NCBI RefSeq assembly: GCF_003312875.1
Contig: NZ_CP015163.1
Location: 9,057,444 to 9,121,443 of the forward strand
Source of the DNA: Amycolatopsis albispora
GTDB lineage: Bacteria > Actinomycetota > Actinomycetes > Mycobacteriales > Pseudonocardiaceae
Direction of reading: 5' to 3'
Length of the DNA: 64,000 nucleotides
Positions 1 to 8,733 of this stretch are shown here, piece by piece (the first letter of the stretch is position 1; each line of letters opens with the position of its first letter). The position numbers and the translations under genes were made by a program. Below the pieces are notes generated by a model. It searched no databases and was not told the DNA's origin. It worked only from the letters and a program-made list of their open reading frames with translations.

Positions 1-117
1 CGGCGGGGTGAGGCTGCCCGGGTACAGGCACACCGCGCAGGCGGCGAGCAGATCGCGCCCGCGCACGGTGATCAGGTCGGCGGCGCCCGGTCCGGCGCCG
101 ATGAAGTGCACGGTCAT
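1..117 (-). CDS. cobM: Precorrin-4 C11-methyltransferase, N-terminal fragment
   Basis: This is the first 39 codons of a gene that runs off the left edge. The start ATG (complement of 115-117) is followed by [20 protein letters not shown], the glycine-rich SAM-binding opening typical of CobM/CbiF. In the family the enzyme methylates C-11 of precorrin-4 in the aerobic B12 pathway. The ATG overlaps the TGA of cobL as ATGA, so the two are translationally coupled with cobL first. Only the N-terminus is visible, so nothing can be said about the rest. The call rests on the opening motif plus the cob neighbourhood. Confidence 0.85.
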   Translation of the reverse strand, partial: MTVHFIGAGPGAADLITVRGRDLLAACAVCLYPGSLTPP

Positions 118-1283
118 CGGGTGAAGCTCCACTGGGTCACGGTGCGGGCGGGGGTCCAGCCGGTGAACCCGCCGAGCGGCGCCGCGTGCTCGACGGCCAG
201 CCGCAGCAGGTCACCGCCGTGCCGGGCGTACGCGGCGGCGAGCACGGCTTCGGTCTCCAGGGTGACGCCGTTGGCGACCACCTTCGGCGCGTGCAGGCAG
301 GCGTCCAGCACGCCGGACGTGACTCCACCGCCGACAAAAACCGCGTCGGGCGCGGGGAGCCCGTCGAGCGCGTCGGGTGCCTCTCCCACGACCACGCGCA
401 GTTCCGGCACGCCGAGGCGCTGCGCGTTGCGGGTGATGCGGGCGGCGCGGTCCGGGTCGCGTTCGATGGCGATCGCGCGGTTGTCCGGGTGGGCGCGGGA
501 CCATTCGATCGCGACGCTGCCCGACCCGGCACCGACGTCCCACAGCAACATTCCCGGCAATGGACCGAGCCGGGCGAGCGTGATGGCGCGGACGTCACGC
601 TTGGTGAGCTGGCCGTCGTGCTCGAAGGCGTGGTCGGGCAGTCCGGTGCGCGGCAGCGGCTCACCCTTGGTCTCGCATTCGATGGCGACCAGGTTCAGCG
701 CCGCGCCCGGCGGGTGGTCCCAGCTCTCCGCGACCCCGGTGACCTGCCGTTCGGCTGGTCCGCCGAGTTCCTCCAGCACGGTGAACCGGCTCGGCCCGTA
801 CCCGGCGTCGGTGAGTTGCGCGGCCAGCACGGCGGGCGTGGTGGCGTCCTCGCTGAGCACGAGCAGCCGCGCGCCCGGCGCCAGCGCCCGATTCACCCGG
901 CAGGGCGAGCGGCCGACCACGCTGATCACCTCGGTGCTCTCAGCGGACCACTTCAGCCGCGCCCTGGCCAGCGTCGGTGACGACAGCGCGGGCAGTATCT
1001 CGACGTCGTCGAACCGGCGCGACAGCGTGGTGCCGATGCCCGACAGCAGGGGATCACCGCTGGCCAGCACGCAGATCCGGCGGCCGCGGTGCTCGGCGAA
1101 CAACGCGTCGAGCCGAGGCAGCAGCGGACTGGGCCAGGTCACCTTGACCGCACGGCTGCCCGGCACCAGGTCCAGCTGGCGCGCGCCGCCGATGAGCACC
1201 TCGGCGGCCTCCACCGCCGACCGCGCCGCACCGGAGAGCCCGGCCCAGCCGTCGGCTCCCACTCCCACCACCGTGATCCGCAC
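114..1283 (-). CDS. cobL: Precorrin-6Y C5,15-methyltransferase (decarboxylating)
   Basis: A 389-residue fused CbiE/CbiT protein of normal CobL length. The N-terminal half is a tetrapyrrole methylase ([11 protein letters not shown] at the start, [11 protein letters not shown] near residue 74). The C-terminal half carries the CbiT SAM motif [16 protein letters not shown] near residue 250. In the family it methylates precorrin-6 at C-5 and C-15 and decarboxylates the ring C acetate. It starts at GTG (1281-1283), eight bases after a TACGGT -10, so it is probably leaderless. It overlaps cobM by 4 bp and is divergent from the cobaltochelatase gene. Confidence 0.95.
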   Translation of the reverse strand: MRITVVGVGADGWAGLSGAARSAVEAAEVLIGGARQLDLVPGSRAVKVTWPSPLLPRLDALFAEHRGRRICVLASGDPLLSGIGTTLSRRFDDVEILPALSSPTLARARLKWSAESTEVISVVGRSPCRVNRALAPGARLLVLSEDATTPAVLAAQLTDAGYGPSRFTVLEELGGPAERQVTGVAESWDHPPGAALNLVAIECETKGEPLPRTGLPDHAFEHDGQLTKRDVRAITLARLGPLPGMLLWDVGAGSGSVAIEWSRAHPDNRAIAIERDPDRAARITRNAQRLGVPELRVVVGEAPDALDGLPAPDAVFVGGGVTSGVLDACLHAPKVVANGVTLETEAVLAAAYARHGGDLLRLAVEHAAPLGGFTGWTPARTVTQWSFTR

Positions 1284-1291
1284 GGTGGTTG

Positions 1292-1297
1292 ACCGTA
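1292..1297 (-). promoter_or_regulatory. Probable -10 element of leaderless cobL-cobM promoter
   Basis: TACGGT on the minus strand lies 8 bases before the cobL GTG, which fits the actinobacterial leaderless layout. No good -35 is seen. The rest of the divergent gap (1284-1405) shows no cobalamin-riboswitch core. Confidence 0.4.
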
Positions 1298-1405
1298 AAC
1301 CTGTCGCGCCCGGCGCGCGGGGTTGGACTTCTCACGTCTTCGGCGGCGATCCGCTGTGCGATGATCGGCGGCGGCTGTTTTTCCGGCGGGCGTGGGGAGT
1401 TGTGC

Positions 1406-3358
1406 ATGCGGGCGTTCCCGTTCACCGCGGTGGTCGGCCTGGCCGACCTGCGACTGGCCCTGGTGCTTTCCGCGGTGTCCCCGGCCATCGGCGGCGTGCT
1501 GGTCCGCGGCGAGAAGGGTACCGCCAAGTCGACCATGGTGCGGGCGCTGGCCGGCTTGCTGCCGCCGGTGGACGTGGTCACCGGCTGCCGGTTCTCCTGC
1601 GACCCCGCCGCCCCCGATCCCGCCTGCCCCGACGGCCCGCACGACTCCGGCGCGCCCGCCGAGCGACGCCCGGCGCGGCTGGTCGAACTGCCCGTCGGTG
1701 CCGCCGAGGACCGGGTGATCGGCTCGCTCGACCTGGAACGCGCGCTGAGCGAAGGCGTCACCGGCTACCAGCCCGGCCTGCTCGCCGCGGCGCACCGCGG
1801 CCTGCTCTACGTCGACGAGGTCAACCTGCTGCACGACCACCTCGTGGACGCGCTGCTGGACGCCGCCGCGATGGGCCGCGCGACGGTCGAGCGCGAAGGC
1901 GTTTCGGTCTCCCATGCCTCGCGGTTCGTGCTGATCGGCACGATGAACCCGGAGGAAGGCGAGCTCCGGCCGCAACTGCTGGACCGGTTCGGGCTGACCG
2001 TCGAGGTGCGCACGAGCCGCGAGCCGTCCGAGCGCGTCGAGGTGGTGCGACGCCGGCTGGCCTACGAAGCCGATCCCGACGGTTTCGCCGCGCGTTACGA
2101 CGAAGCCGAGGCCGCGCTGGCCGCGCGGATCGCCGAAGCACGCCGGAACCTGCCCGCGGTCACTCTCGACGACGCCGCGTTGCTGCAGATCGCCGAGGTC
2201 TGCGCCTCCTTCGACGTGGACGGCATGCGGGCGGACATCGTCACCGCGCGCACGGCCGCCGCGCACGCCGCCTGGTCCGGTCGTACCGAAGTGACCACGG
2301 AGGACATTCGGGTGGCGGCGCGGCTGGCGCTGCCGCACCGGCGCCGCCGCAACCCGTTCGACGCACCCGGTATCGACGAAGAGCAGCTGGACCAGGCGCT
2401 GCGGGACGCCGAGCCGCCCACCGACGGCCCGGACGACGACGGTCCCGGCTCCGGCGCACCGCCTGAACCTGCCGAGTCTTCCGAGGCGCCGTCGGAGAAC
2501 CAGCAACCGCAATCGAGCCCGCAAGGTCCACAGCAGACGGTCGGCGCCGGGCAGCCGTTCCGTGCCCGTCTGTTCACCGTGGACGGTACCGGCGAAGGCG
2601 CGCACGGCCGCCGTTCGCGGGCGCTCACCGACAGCGGCCGCACCATCGGCGTCAAACCGCCCAGCGTGCGCGAAGGCCGCCCGCACCTCCCGGCCACCGT
2701 GCTGGCAGCGGCCCCGCACCAGCGTGCGCGGGGACGGTCCGGCGCCGGGCTCGTGCTGCGGACGCGTGACCTGCGGTTCGCGCTCCGGGAAGGCCGCGAA
2801 GGCAACCTGGTGTTGTTCTGCGTGGACGCGTCCGGCTCGATGGGCGCGCGGTCGCGGATGGGCGAGGTCAAGGCCGCCGTGCTGTCGCTGCTGCTGGACG
2901 CCTACCAGCGGCGGGACAAGGTCGGCCTGGTCACCTTCCGCGCATCGGCCGCCGAACTCGCGCTACCCCCGACGATCAGCGTGGACGCCGCCGCGTCCCG
3001 GCTCGAATCGCTGCCCACCGGCGGCCGCACGCCGCTGGCCGAAGGGCTGCTGCGCGCGGCCGAGGCCCTGCGCGTGGAGTCCATTCGCGACCCGCGCCGC
3101 CGCCCGCTGCTGGTGGTGGTCACCGACGGCCGCGCGACCAGCGGCCAGGACGCGGTGGCCCGCGCGCACGCCGCCGCCGACCTGATCGCGCGGCAGGGCA
3201 TCGCCTCGGTGGTGATGGACTGCGAAAGCGGGCGCATGCGCCTCGGACTGGCCGGGGAACTGGCCAACCGGCTCGGCGCCGAGCACGTGCCGCTCGGTGA
3301 GGTCGCCGCGGACGCGCTGGCCGGCGCGGTCCGCGCCCGGACGGGACGGGCCGCCTGA
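1406..3358 (+). CDS. Putative cobaltochelatase, fused ChlI/ChlD-type AAA+ and VWA subunit
   Basis: A protein of 650 residues from ATG 1406, preceded by GGGGAG. An in-frame ATG at 1289 would add 39 unlike-family residues, so 1406 is preferred. The N-terminal AAA+ module has Walker A at residues 35-43 (RGEKGTAKST) and the arm YVDEVNLL. An acidic, proline-rich linker follows (about residues 335-385). The C-terminal von Willebrand A domain has the MIDAS motif DASGS at 474-478. In actinobacteria such fused ChlID proteins are thought to power cobalt insertion by CobN into hydrogenobyrinic diamide. CobN itself is not in the window. It is coupled to cobO by a TGATG overlap. Confidence 0.85.
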   Translation: MRAFPFTAVVGLADLRLALVLSAVSPAIGGVLVRGEKGTAKSTMVRALAGLLPPVDVVTGCRFSCDPAAPDPACPDGPHDSGAPAERRPARLVELPVGAAEDRVIGSLDLERALSEGVTGYQPGLLAAAHRGLLYVDEVNLLHDHLVDALLDAAAMGRATVEREGVSVSHASRFVLIGTMNPEEGELRPQLLDRFGLTVEVRTSREPSERVEVVRRRLAYEADPDGFAARYDEAEAALAARIAEARRNLPAVTLDDAALLQIAEVCASFDVDGMRADIVTARTAAAHAAWSGRTEVTTEDIRVAARLALPHRRRRNPFDAPGIDEEQLDQALRDAEPPTDGPDDDGPGSGAPPEPAESSEAPSENQQPQSSPQGPQQTVGAGQPFRARLFTVDGTGEGAHGRRSRALTDSGRTIGVKPPSVREGRPHLPATVLAAAPHQRARGRSGAGLVLRTRDLRFALREGREGNLVLFCVDASGSMGARSRMGEVKAAVLSLLLDAYQRRDKVGLVTFRASAAELALPPTISVDAAASRLESLPTGGRTPLAEGLLRAAEALRVESIRDPRRRPLLVVVTDGRATSGQDAVARAHAAADLIARQGIASVVMDCESGRMRLGLAGELANRLGAEHVPLGEVAADALAGAVRARTGRAA

Positions 3359-3972
3359 TGCCCAAGGGAAAACCGGACTTTGTGCCCGACGACGGGCTGA
3401 CCACCCGGCAGCGCCGCAACCGGCCGCTGCTCATCGTGCACACCGGCACGATGAAGGGCAAGTCCACCGCGGCCTTCGGCATGGCGCTGCGTGCGTGGAA
3501 CCAGGGCTGGTCGATCGGCGTGTTCCAGTTCGTCAAGTCGGCGAAGTGGAAGGTCGGCGAGGAAGCCGCGCTGCGGGCGCTCGGCGAGGTGCACGCGAAC
3601 ACCGGCCAGGGCGGGCCGGTCGAATGGCACAAGATGGGCGAGGGCTGGAGCTGGGCGCGCAAGGCGGGCACCGAGGAGGACCACGCCGCCAACGCGCGTG
3701 AGGGCTGGGCCGAGATCGCACGCCGGATTTCCGCCGCGCAGCACGACTTCTACGTGCTCGACGAGTTCAACTACCCGCTGCACTGGGGCTGGATCGACGT
3801 CGGCGAGGTGGTCGAGGTGCTGCGTGACCGGCCCGGCCGCCAGCACGTGGTGATCACCGGCCGCAACGCGCCGCCCGAGCTGGTCGAGGCCGCGGACCTG
3901 GTGGTCGAGATGACCAAGGTGAAGCACCCGATGGACGCGGGGCAGAAGGGCCAGCGGGGAATCGAATGGTGA
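3358..3972 (+). CDS. cobO: Cob(I)yrinic acid a,c-diamide adenosyltransferase
   Basis: A protein of 204 residues, normal for the CobO/BtuR/CobA family. The P-loop TGTMKGKSTAAFG (about residues 29-41) binds ATP in the unusual orientation of this family. FYVLDEFNYPLHWGWID is the conserved core. It transfers the 5'-deoxyadenosyl group to reduced corrinoid. The start ATG overlaps the preceding TGA by one base, and the 3' end overlaps cobB by 7 bp, so it sits inside a tight cob operon. Confidence 0.95.
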   Translation: MPKGKPDFVPDDGLTTRQRRNRPLLIVHTGTMKGKSTAAFGMALRAWNQGWSIGVFQFVKSAKWKVGEEAALRALGEVHANTGQGGPVEWHKMGEGWSWARKAGTEEDHAANAREGWAEIARRISAAQHDFYVLDEFNYPLHWGWIDVGEVVEVLRDRPGRQHVVITGRNAPPELVEAADLVVEMTKVKHPMDAGQKGQRGIEW

Positions 3973-5303
3973 GCCTGCCGCGGGTGGTCGTCGCGGCGCC
4001 CGCCTCCGGGCACGGCAAAACCACGGTGGCCTCCGGCCTGATGGCGGCCCTGCGGCGGCGCGGGTTCGCGGTGTCCGGGCACAAGGTCGGCCCGGACTAC
4101 ATCGATCCCAGCTACCACGCGCTGGCCACCGGGCGCCCCGGCCGCAACCTCGATCCGTACCTCCAGGGCGAGGACCTGGTCGCGCCCTTGTTGCTGCACG
4201 GTGCTTCCGGCGCCGAAATCGCGGTGATCGAAGGCGTGATGGGCTTGTTCGACGGCGCGCTGGGCACCGAGGGCTTCGCCTCGACCGCGCACGTCGCGCG
4301 GCTGGTCGGCGCGCCGGTGGTGCTGGTGGTCGACGCGAGCGCGGCGAGCCGCAGCGTGGCCGCGACCGTTTACGGTTTCGCGCACTTCGACCCGCGGGTG
4401 CGGCTGGCCGGGGTCATCCTCAACAAGCTGGGGTCCGACCGGCACGAGCGCGAGATCCGTGAGGCGATCGGGAAAACCGGCGTGCCGGTGCTGGGCGCGC
4501 TGCGGCGGTCCGACGACGTGCACTCGCCGAGCCGTCACCTCGGACTGGTGCCGATGGCCGAACGCGCCCGTGAAGGCGCGGTCATGGTGGACCGCCTCGC
4601 GTCGTGGATCGAGTCCGGTGTGGACCTGGAAGCCGTGGTGCGGGCGGCGCGGGAAGCCCCTGGCGTGGCGGCGGAACCCTGGTCACCGCCGGAGCCCGTG
4701 CCCGGCCCGCGCGCGGTGGTCGCGGCGGCCGGTGGTGCGGCCTTTTCCTTCCGGTACGCCGAAACCGGCGAGCTGCTGGCCGCGCTCGGGGTGGACCTGG
4801 TGGACGTCGACCCGATCAACGACACCCGCCTGCCGGACGGCTGCGCCGGGCTGTACTTCGGCGGTGGTTTTCCCGAAGTGCACGCCGAAGCCTTGTCCGC
4901 GAACGAGGCCCTGCGCGCGGAGGTCGCCGGGGCGGTGGCGGGCGGGCTGCCGGTGGTGGCCGAATGCGCCGGGCTGCTGTACCTGTGCCGCGAGCTGGAC
5001 GGCCTGCCGATGACCGGCGTGCTCCCGGCGACGGCCAGGATGACTGCCCGTGGCGCGCTCGGTTACCGGACCGCGACGGCCGCCGCGGACAACCTGCTCG
5101 CCACGCGCGGAGAGCAGGTGACCGGGCACGAGTTCCACCGGACCGAGGTGGTGCCGGACGGCCCGTTCGCCGCCGCTTGGCGCTGGGACGACGCCGACCA
5201 CGGTTACGCGTCGCCCACGTTGAACGCGTCCTACCTGCACGTCCACTGGGCCGGGCATCCGGACCGGGCCACCGCCTTCGCCCGCGCGGTGCGCCGTGGT
5301 TGA
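3966..5303 (+). CDS. cobB: Hydrogenobyrinic/cobyrinic acid a,c-diamide synthase
   Basis: A protein of 445 residues with the CobB/CbiA layout. An N-terminal DTBS-like ATPase carries the P-loop APASGHGKTTVASG (residues 8-21) and KVGPDYIDPSYH. The C-terminal glutamine amidotransferase has the nucleophile Cys in VVAECAGLLYLC. The enzyme amidates the a and c side chains using glutamine and ATP. An adjacent GTG at 3969 is an alternative start. It overlaps cobO by 7 bp and cobC by 8 bp. Confidence 0.95.
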   Translation: MVSLPRVVVAAPASGHGKTTVASGLMAALRRRGFAVSGHKVGPDYIDPSYHALATGRPGRNLDPYLQGEDLVAPLLLHGASGAEIAVIEGVMGLFDGALGTEGFASTAHVARLVGAPVVLVVDASAASRSVAATVYGFAHFDPRVRLAGVILNKLGSDRHEREIREAIGKTGVPVLGALRRSDDVHSPSRHLGLVPMAERAREGAVMVDRLASWIESGVDLEAVVRAAREAPGVAAEPWSPPEPVPGPRAVVAAAGGAAFSFRYAETGELLAALGVDLVDVDPINDTRLPDGCAGLYFGGGFPEVHAEALSANEALRAEVAGAVAGGLPVVAECAGLLYLCRELDGLPMTGVLPATARMTARGALGYRTATAAADNLLATRGEQVTGHEFHRTEVVPDGPFAAAWRWDDADHGYASPTLNASYLHVHWAGHPDRATAFARAVRRG

Positions 5304-6303
5304 CCTCTGGCACCACGGGGATCGGGAGGTCGGGCCGGGTCTGGTCGATCTCGCGGTCAACGTCCGCCTGGCCGAACCGCCGGGCTGGCTGCTCGCCGAA
5401 CTCACCGCCGAGCTGCCGCGGCTGGCGGCGTACCCCGACACGACCGAGGCGACCGAAGCGGTGGCCGCGCGGCACAGCCGGTCCACCGGCGAGGTGCTGG
5501 TGACCGCGGGGGCCGCCGAGGCGTTCACGCTGATCGCGCGTGGCCTGGGCGCGCGGCGGGCGTGTGTGGTGCACCCGCAGTTCACCGAGCCGGAAGCCGC
5601 GTTGCTGGCGGCGGACGTGCCGGTTTCGCGGGTGATTCTCCGGCCGGAGGAAGGCTTTGTGCTCGGGTCCGTGCCGGAGGACGCCGATCTGGTGGTGGTC
5701 GGCAATCCGACCAATCCGACGTCGGTGCTGCACCCGGCCTCGCGGTTGCGGTCGCTGTGCCGTCCCGGGCGGGTGGTCGTGGTGGACGAGGCGTTCCTCG
5801 ACGCGGTGCCGGGTGAGCCGGAATCCCTGGCTGGCGAGGTCGTTCCGGGGTTGCTGGTGATCCGGAGCCTGACCAAGACTTGGGGCATCGCGGGCCTGCG
5901 TGCCGGGTATGTGCTGGGGCCGTCCGCGCTGATCGACCGGTTGCGCGCGGTGCAGCCGCCGTGGTCGGTGTCGGCGCTCGCGGCGGTGGCCGTGGTCGCT
6001 TGCTGCCGTCCGGAGGCGGTGAAGGAGGCCGACGAACTCGCCGTCGCCGCCGAGGCGGACCGCGAATTCCTGCTCGCCGGCCTGCGGGACCTGGGCGTGT
6101 CCGTATATGGCGAACCGCGCGCGCCGTTTGTCCTCGCCGAATTCCACGACGGTGCCCGCCTGCGTGAACGGCTGCGCGAGCGGGGCTACGCCGTACGCCG
6201 CGCCGACACCTTCCCCGGCCTCGGCCCGGACTGGCTGCGCATCGCGGTGCGGTCACGCCCGGTCATGACCGAGTTTCTCACTACGCTCAACGAGCTAACC
6301 TGA
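5296..6303 (+). CDS. cobC: CobC-type aminotransferase (threonine-phosphate decarboxylase-like)
   Basis: A 335-residue fold-type I PLP enzyme starting at GTG inside the end of cobB. The PLP lysine is in SLTKTWGIAGLRAGY. LVVVGNPTNPTSVLH and VVVDEAFLD are the cofactor-side motifs, and the C-terminus has WLRIAVR. Homologues in actinobacterial cob operons are taken to supply the (R)-1-amino-2-propanol phosphate linker by decarboxylating threonine phosphate. Histidinol-phosphate aminotransferase is the main lookalike, and the cob context argues against it. Its 3' end overlaps convergent cobS by 9 bp. Confidence 0.85.
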   Translation: MVDLWHHGDREVGPGLVDLAVNVRLAEPPGWLLAELTAELPRLAAYPDTTEATEAVAARHSRSTGEVLVTAGAAEAFTLIARGLGARRACVVHPQFTEPEAALLAADVPVSRVILRPEEGFVLGSVPEDADLVVVGNPTNPTSVLHPASRLRSLCRPGRVVVVDEAFLDAVPGEPESLAGEVVPGLLVIRSLTKTWGIAGLRAGYVLGPSALIDRLRAVQPPWSVSALAAVAVVACCRPEAVKEADELAVAAEADREFLLAGLRDLGVSVYGEPRAPFVLAEFHDGARLRERLRERGYAVRRADTFPGLGPDWLRIAVRSRPVMTEFLTTLNELT

Positions 6304-7041
6304 CACAACCAGCAGCGCCGCGGTGACGCCGGTTTCCACGCAGGCACCGAGCACGTCCCCGGTGATGCCGCCCAGTCGTCGCACGCAGCGCCACAGCAGC
6401 AGTCCGCCCGCGACCAGCGCCGCACCGACCGCGAGAAGTCCCTGCCACCACGGCAAGCCCGCGAACGTGCCGCCCCACGACGCCAACGCCGCGCACACCA
6501 CCACCGAACCGGCGGCGCCGACCACCGGCACCGAACCGGCCACCGTCGCGCCCAGCCCTTCCGGCCGTGCCGACGGCACGCCACGCGCGCAGCACACGGC
6601 AAGCAGCATCCGGCCCGCCAGCACCGCCACCACCACGGCAACCACCCCGTGCCCGGCACCGACCGCCCCCGCCAGCGCTCCACATTGGACGATCAGCACC
6701 AGGAGCAGCGTCGCCACCCCGCTGGGCCCGGAGTCGCCCTTGCGCATGATGGTCAGCGCGCGCTCGCGGTCATAGGAAGCGGCGAGCCCGTCGGCGGTGT
6801 CGGACAGGCCGTCCAGGTGCAGCCCGCGACATCCCAGCGCGACCACGCCCAGCGCGAGCGCGGCCACCGGCAAAGCGGGCAGCGGAAGCAGCGTGACCAG
6901 TGCCCCGGCCACCGCGAGCGGCAACACCGCCAGCGGCGCCAGCAGCATCGCGCCCCGCGCCACCCGCCCGTCGATCACCCGGGGCGCGCGCACCGGAACC
7001 ACCGTCAGCGTGCCGACGGCCATGCGGATCGCGTCCCGCAT
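6295..7041 (-). CDS. cobS: Adenosylcobinamide-GDP ribazoletransferase (cobalamin synthase)
   Basis: A 248-residue membrane protein with several hydrophobic segments. The acidic motif DGLSDTADGL (residues 77-86) and MRKGDSGPSG are the CobS signature for Mg-dependent ligation of alpha-ribazole (phosphate) to adenosylcobinamide-GDP. Normal length. It is translated from the stop of cobT (shared base 7041) in a cobU-cobT-cobS operon opposed to the rest of the cluster. Confidence 0.95.
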   Translation of the reverse strand: MRDAIRMAVGTLTVVPVRAPRVIDGRVARGAMLLAPLAVLPLAVAGALVTLLPLPALPVAALALGVVALGCRGLHLDGLSDTADGLAASYDRERALTIMRKGDSGPSGVATLLLVLIVQCGALAGAVGAGHGVVAVVVAVLAGRMLLAVCCARGVPSARPEGLGATVAGSVPVVGAAGSVVVCAALASWGGTFAGLPWWQGLLAVGAALVAGGLLLWRCVRRLGGITGDVLGACVETGVTAALLVVSG

Positions 7042-8057
7042 CAGGTCAGGTCGGCCAGCGAACTCATCTCCGCGAGCACCGCCCGCGCCGCCCGCAGCAC
7101 CGGCACCGCCTGCACCGCGCCGCTGCCCTCACCGAGGCGCAGCCCGAGGTCCAGGATCGGCTCCAGGCCGAGCGCCTTGAGCGCGTGCGCCTGCGACGGC
7201 TCGGTGGACCGGTGCCCGGCGAGCCACCACGCCACCGCTCCCGGCGCGACGTCCTGCGCGACCAGCGCGGCCGCCCCGGAGAACACCCCGTCGAGCACCA
7301 CCGGCACCCCGCGCACGGCGCCCTGGACCAGGAAGCCCGCCGTCGCGGCGGCGCAGGCGCTGCCGAGTGCGGTGAGCCGTTCGAACGGGTCGTCCGCGCG
7401 GTCCCCGGTGCGGGCCAAAGCAGCCGTGACCGCGGCGACCTTGCGGGCGCGTCCTTCCTCGTCGACGCCGGTGCCGGTGCCGACGACCTCTTCGGCTGGC
7501 AGGCCCAGCCGCGCCGCCACCAGCGCGGCCGCCACGGTGGTGTTCCCGATCCCCATGTCACCGGGGATCAGCAGGTTGGCACCGTCGTCGATTTCCGCGT
7601 CGGCGATCCGCCGGCCCGCGTCGAACGCGCGGCTCGCCTCGCCGGGCGCCAGCGCGTCCTCGCGGTCGATCGAGCCGGACCCGCGGCGGATCTTGTACGC
7701 GGTCACCTCGTCCGGCAGGCCGTCGGCGTCCACGGCCAGGTCGAACACCTTCACCGTCGCGCCGACCTGCCGCGCGAGCACGGTCACCCCGCTCGTCCCG
7801 GCCAGGAAGACCCGCACCATCGCGGCGGTGATCTCCCGCGGATACGCCGAAACCGCCGAAGCCGTGATGCCGTGGTCCCCGGCGAACACCGCGACCCGCA
7901 CGTCGTCGAGTTCACGCGGGGGCACCGCGTCGTGCGCGGCGCTCAGCCACGCCGCCAGTTCCTCCAGGCGACCCAGCGAGCCCAGCGGCTTCACCAGTCC
8001 GTCCAGCCGGACCAGCGCTTCCTCGCGTGCCGCCGCCGAGGGTGGCGTGATCTTCAT
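7041..8057 (-). CDS. cobT: Nicotinate-nucleotide-dimethylbenzimidazole phosphoribosyltransferase
   Basis: A protein of 338 residues. PGDMGIGNTT is the family signature, VAVFAGDHGITASAVSAYP is the N-terminal conserved block, and the catalytic glutamate lies in LRLGEGSGA near the C-terminus. It makes alpha-ribazole phosphate by moving phosphoribose from NaMN to the lower-ligand base. It overlaps cobU by 4 bp and cobS by 1 base. Confidence 0.95.
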   Translation of the reverse strand: MKITPPSAAAREEALVRLDGLVKPLGSLGRLEELAAWLSAAHDAVPPRELDDVRVAVFAGDHGITASAVSAYPREITAAMVRVFLAGTSGVTVLARQVGATVKVFDLAVDADGLPDEVTAYKIRRGSGSIDREDALAPGEASRAFDAGRRIADAEIDDGANLLIPGDMGIGNTTVAAALVAARLGLPAEEVVGTGTGVDEEGRARKVAAVTAALARTGDRADDPFERLTALGSACAAATAGFLVQGAVRGVPVVLDGVFSGAAALVAQDVAPGAVAWWLAGHRSTEPSQAHALKALGLEPILDLGLRLGEGSGAVQAVPVLRAARAVLAEMSSLADLT

Positions 8058-8707
8058 CGGCCGTCCTTCCCGGGAAGTTCGAATGCCCGTCCGGCGACCA
8101 CCAGCACCACCCGGTCCGAGTGCGCGGCCACCTCGCTGTTCAGCGCGCCCAGCACATCACGGAACACCCGCCCGGAGAACGTGCCGGGCACCACACCGCT
8201 GCCGACCTCGTTGCTCACCGCGACCACCGGCACCGGCGTGGTCCGCCACGCGTCGATGAAGTCCAGCAGGTGGTCGTCGAGCCGCTGCTGCCAGCCGTCG
8301 GCCTGCTCCCACGCGCCGACCTCACCCAGCACCCGCGACAGCCAGGTGCCGAAGCAGTCGATCAGCACCGGCGCGGTCGCCTCGCGCAGCGCACCGGCCA
8401 GATCCGCGGTCTCCACCGTGCGCCAGCCCGCCGGTCTGCGTGCCCGGTGCGCGGCCACCCGCGCGGCCCACTCCGGGTCGTCGTCGCCGGGCGGCAGGCC
8501 GGTGGCCAGGTAGACCACGTGGGGGTGCCGCGCCAGCAGCAGTTCGGCGTGCCGCGATTTGCCCGACCGGACCCCGCCGAGCACCAGGACCTTGCCGCCT
8601 GTGCCGTCCTTGCCGCGGGCGTACCGGCGCAGCGCCTTCGCGCCGGCGTCCAGGCGGGCGGCCGCGAACCGGGCCACGCGCCGCAGGTGCGTACTCATGC
8701 CCGGCAT
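8054..8707 (-). CDS. cobU: Adenosylcobinamide kinase/adenosylcobinamide-phosphate guanylyltransferase
   Basis: A protein of 217 residues. The P-loop LGGVRSGKSRHAE is at about residues 43-55, with SNEVGSGVVP near residue 168, both typical of CobU/CobP. It phosphorylates adenosylcobinamide and transfers GMP to form AdoCbi-GDP. The ORF has about 38 extra basic residues before the usual family start. ATG 8698 is a second possible start, and no start closer to the P-loop is obvious. First gene of the cobUTS operon, divergent from cobD with only 26 bp between them. Confidence 0.93.
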   Translation of the reverse strand: MPGMSTHLRRVARFAAARLDAGAKALRRYARGKDGTGGKVLVLGGVRSGKSRHAELLLARHPHVVYLATGLPPGDDDPEWAARVAAHRARRPAGWRTVETADLAGALREATAPVLIDCFGTWLSRVLGEVGAWEQADGWQQRLDDHLLDFIDAWRTTPVPVVAVSNEVGSGVVPGTFSGRVFRDVLGALNSEVAAHSDRVVLVVAGRAFELPGKDGR

Positions 8708-8721
8708 TCTGGCCCACCGGC

Positions 8722-8727
8722 TAGGGT
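8722..8727 (+). promoter_or_regulatory. Probable -10 element of leaderless cobD promoter
   Basis: TAGGGT sits 6 bases before the GTG of cobD in a 26-bp divergent gap. The spacing matches leaderless actinobacterial promoters, and no ribosome binding site fits in the space. Confidence 0.5.
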
Positions 8728-8733
8728 CGCACA

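Noticed and set aside
1284..1405. Possible cobalamin riboswitch before the cobaltochelatase or cobL
   Set aside because: No GCCACTG box or GTGAAAATCC core on either strand; a leaderless -10 explains cobL.
106..2466. A 786-residue plus-strand open frame
   Set aside because: It is antisense to cobL and out of frame with the cobaltochelatase; composition is Arg/Ser/Pro-rich as expected of a high-GC shadow.
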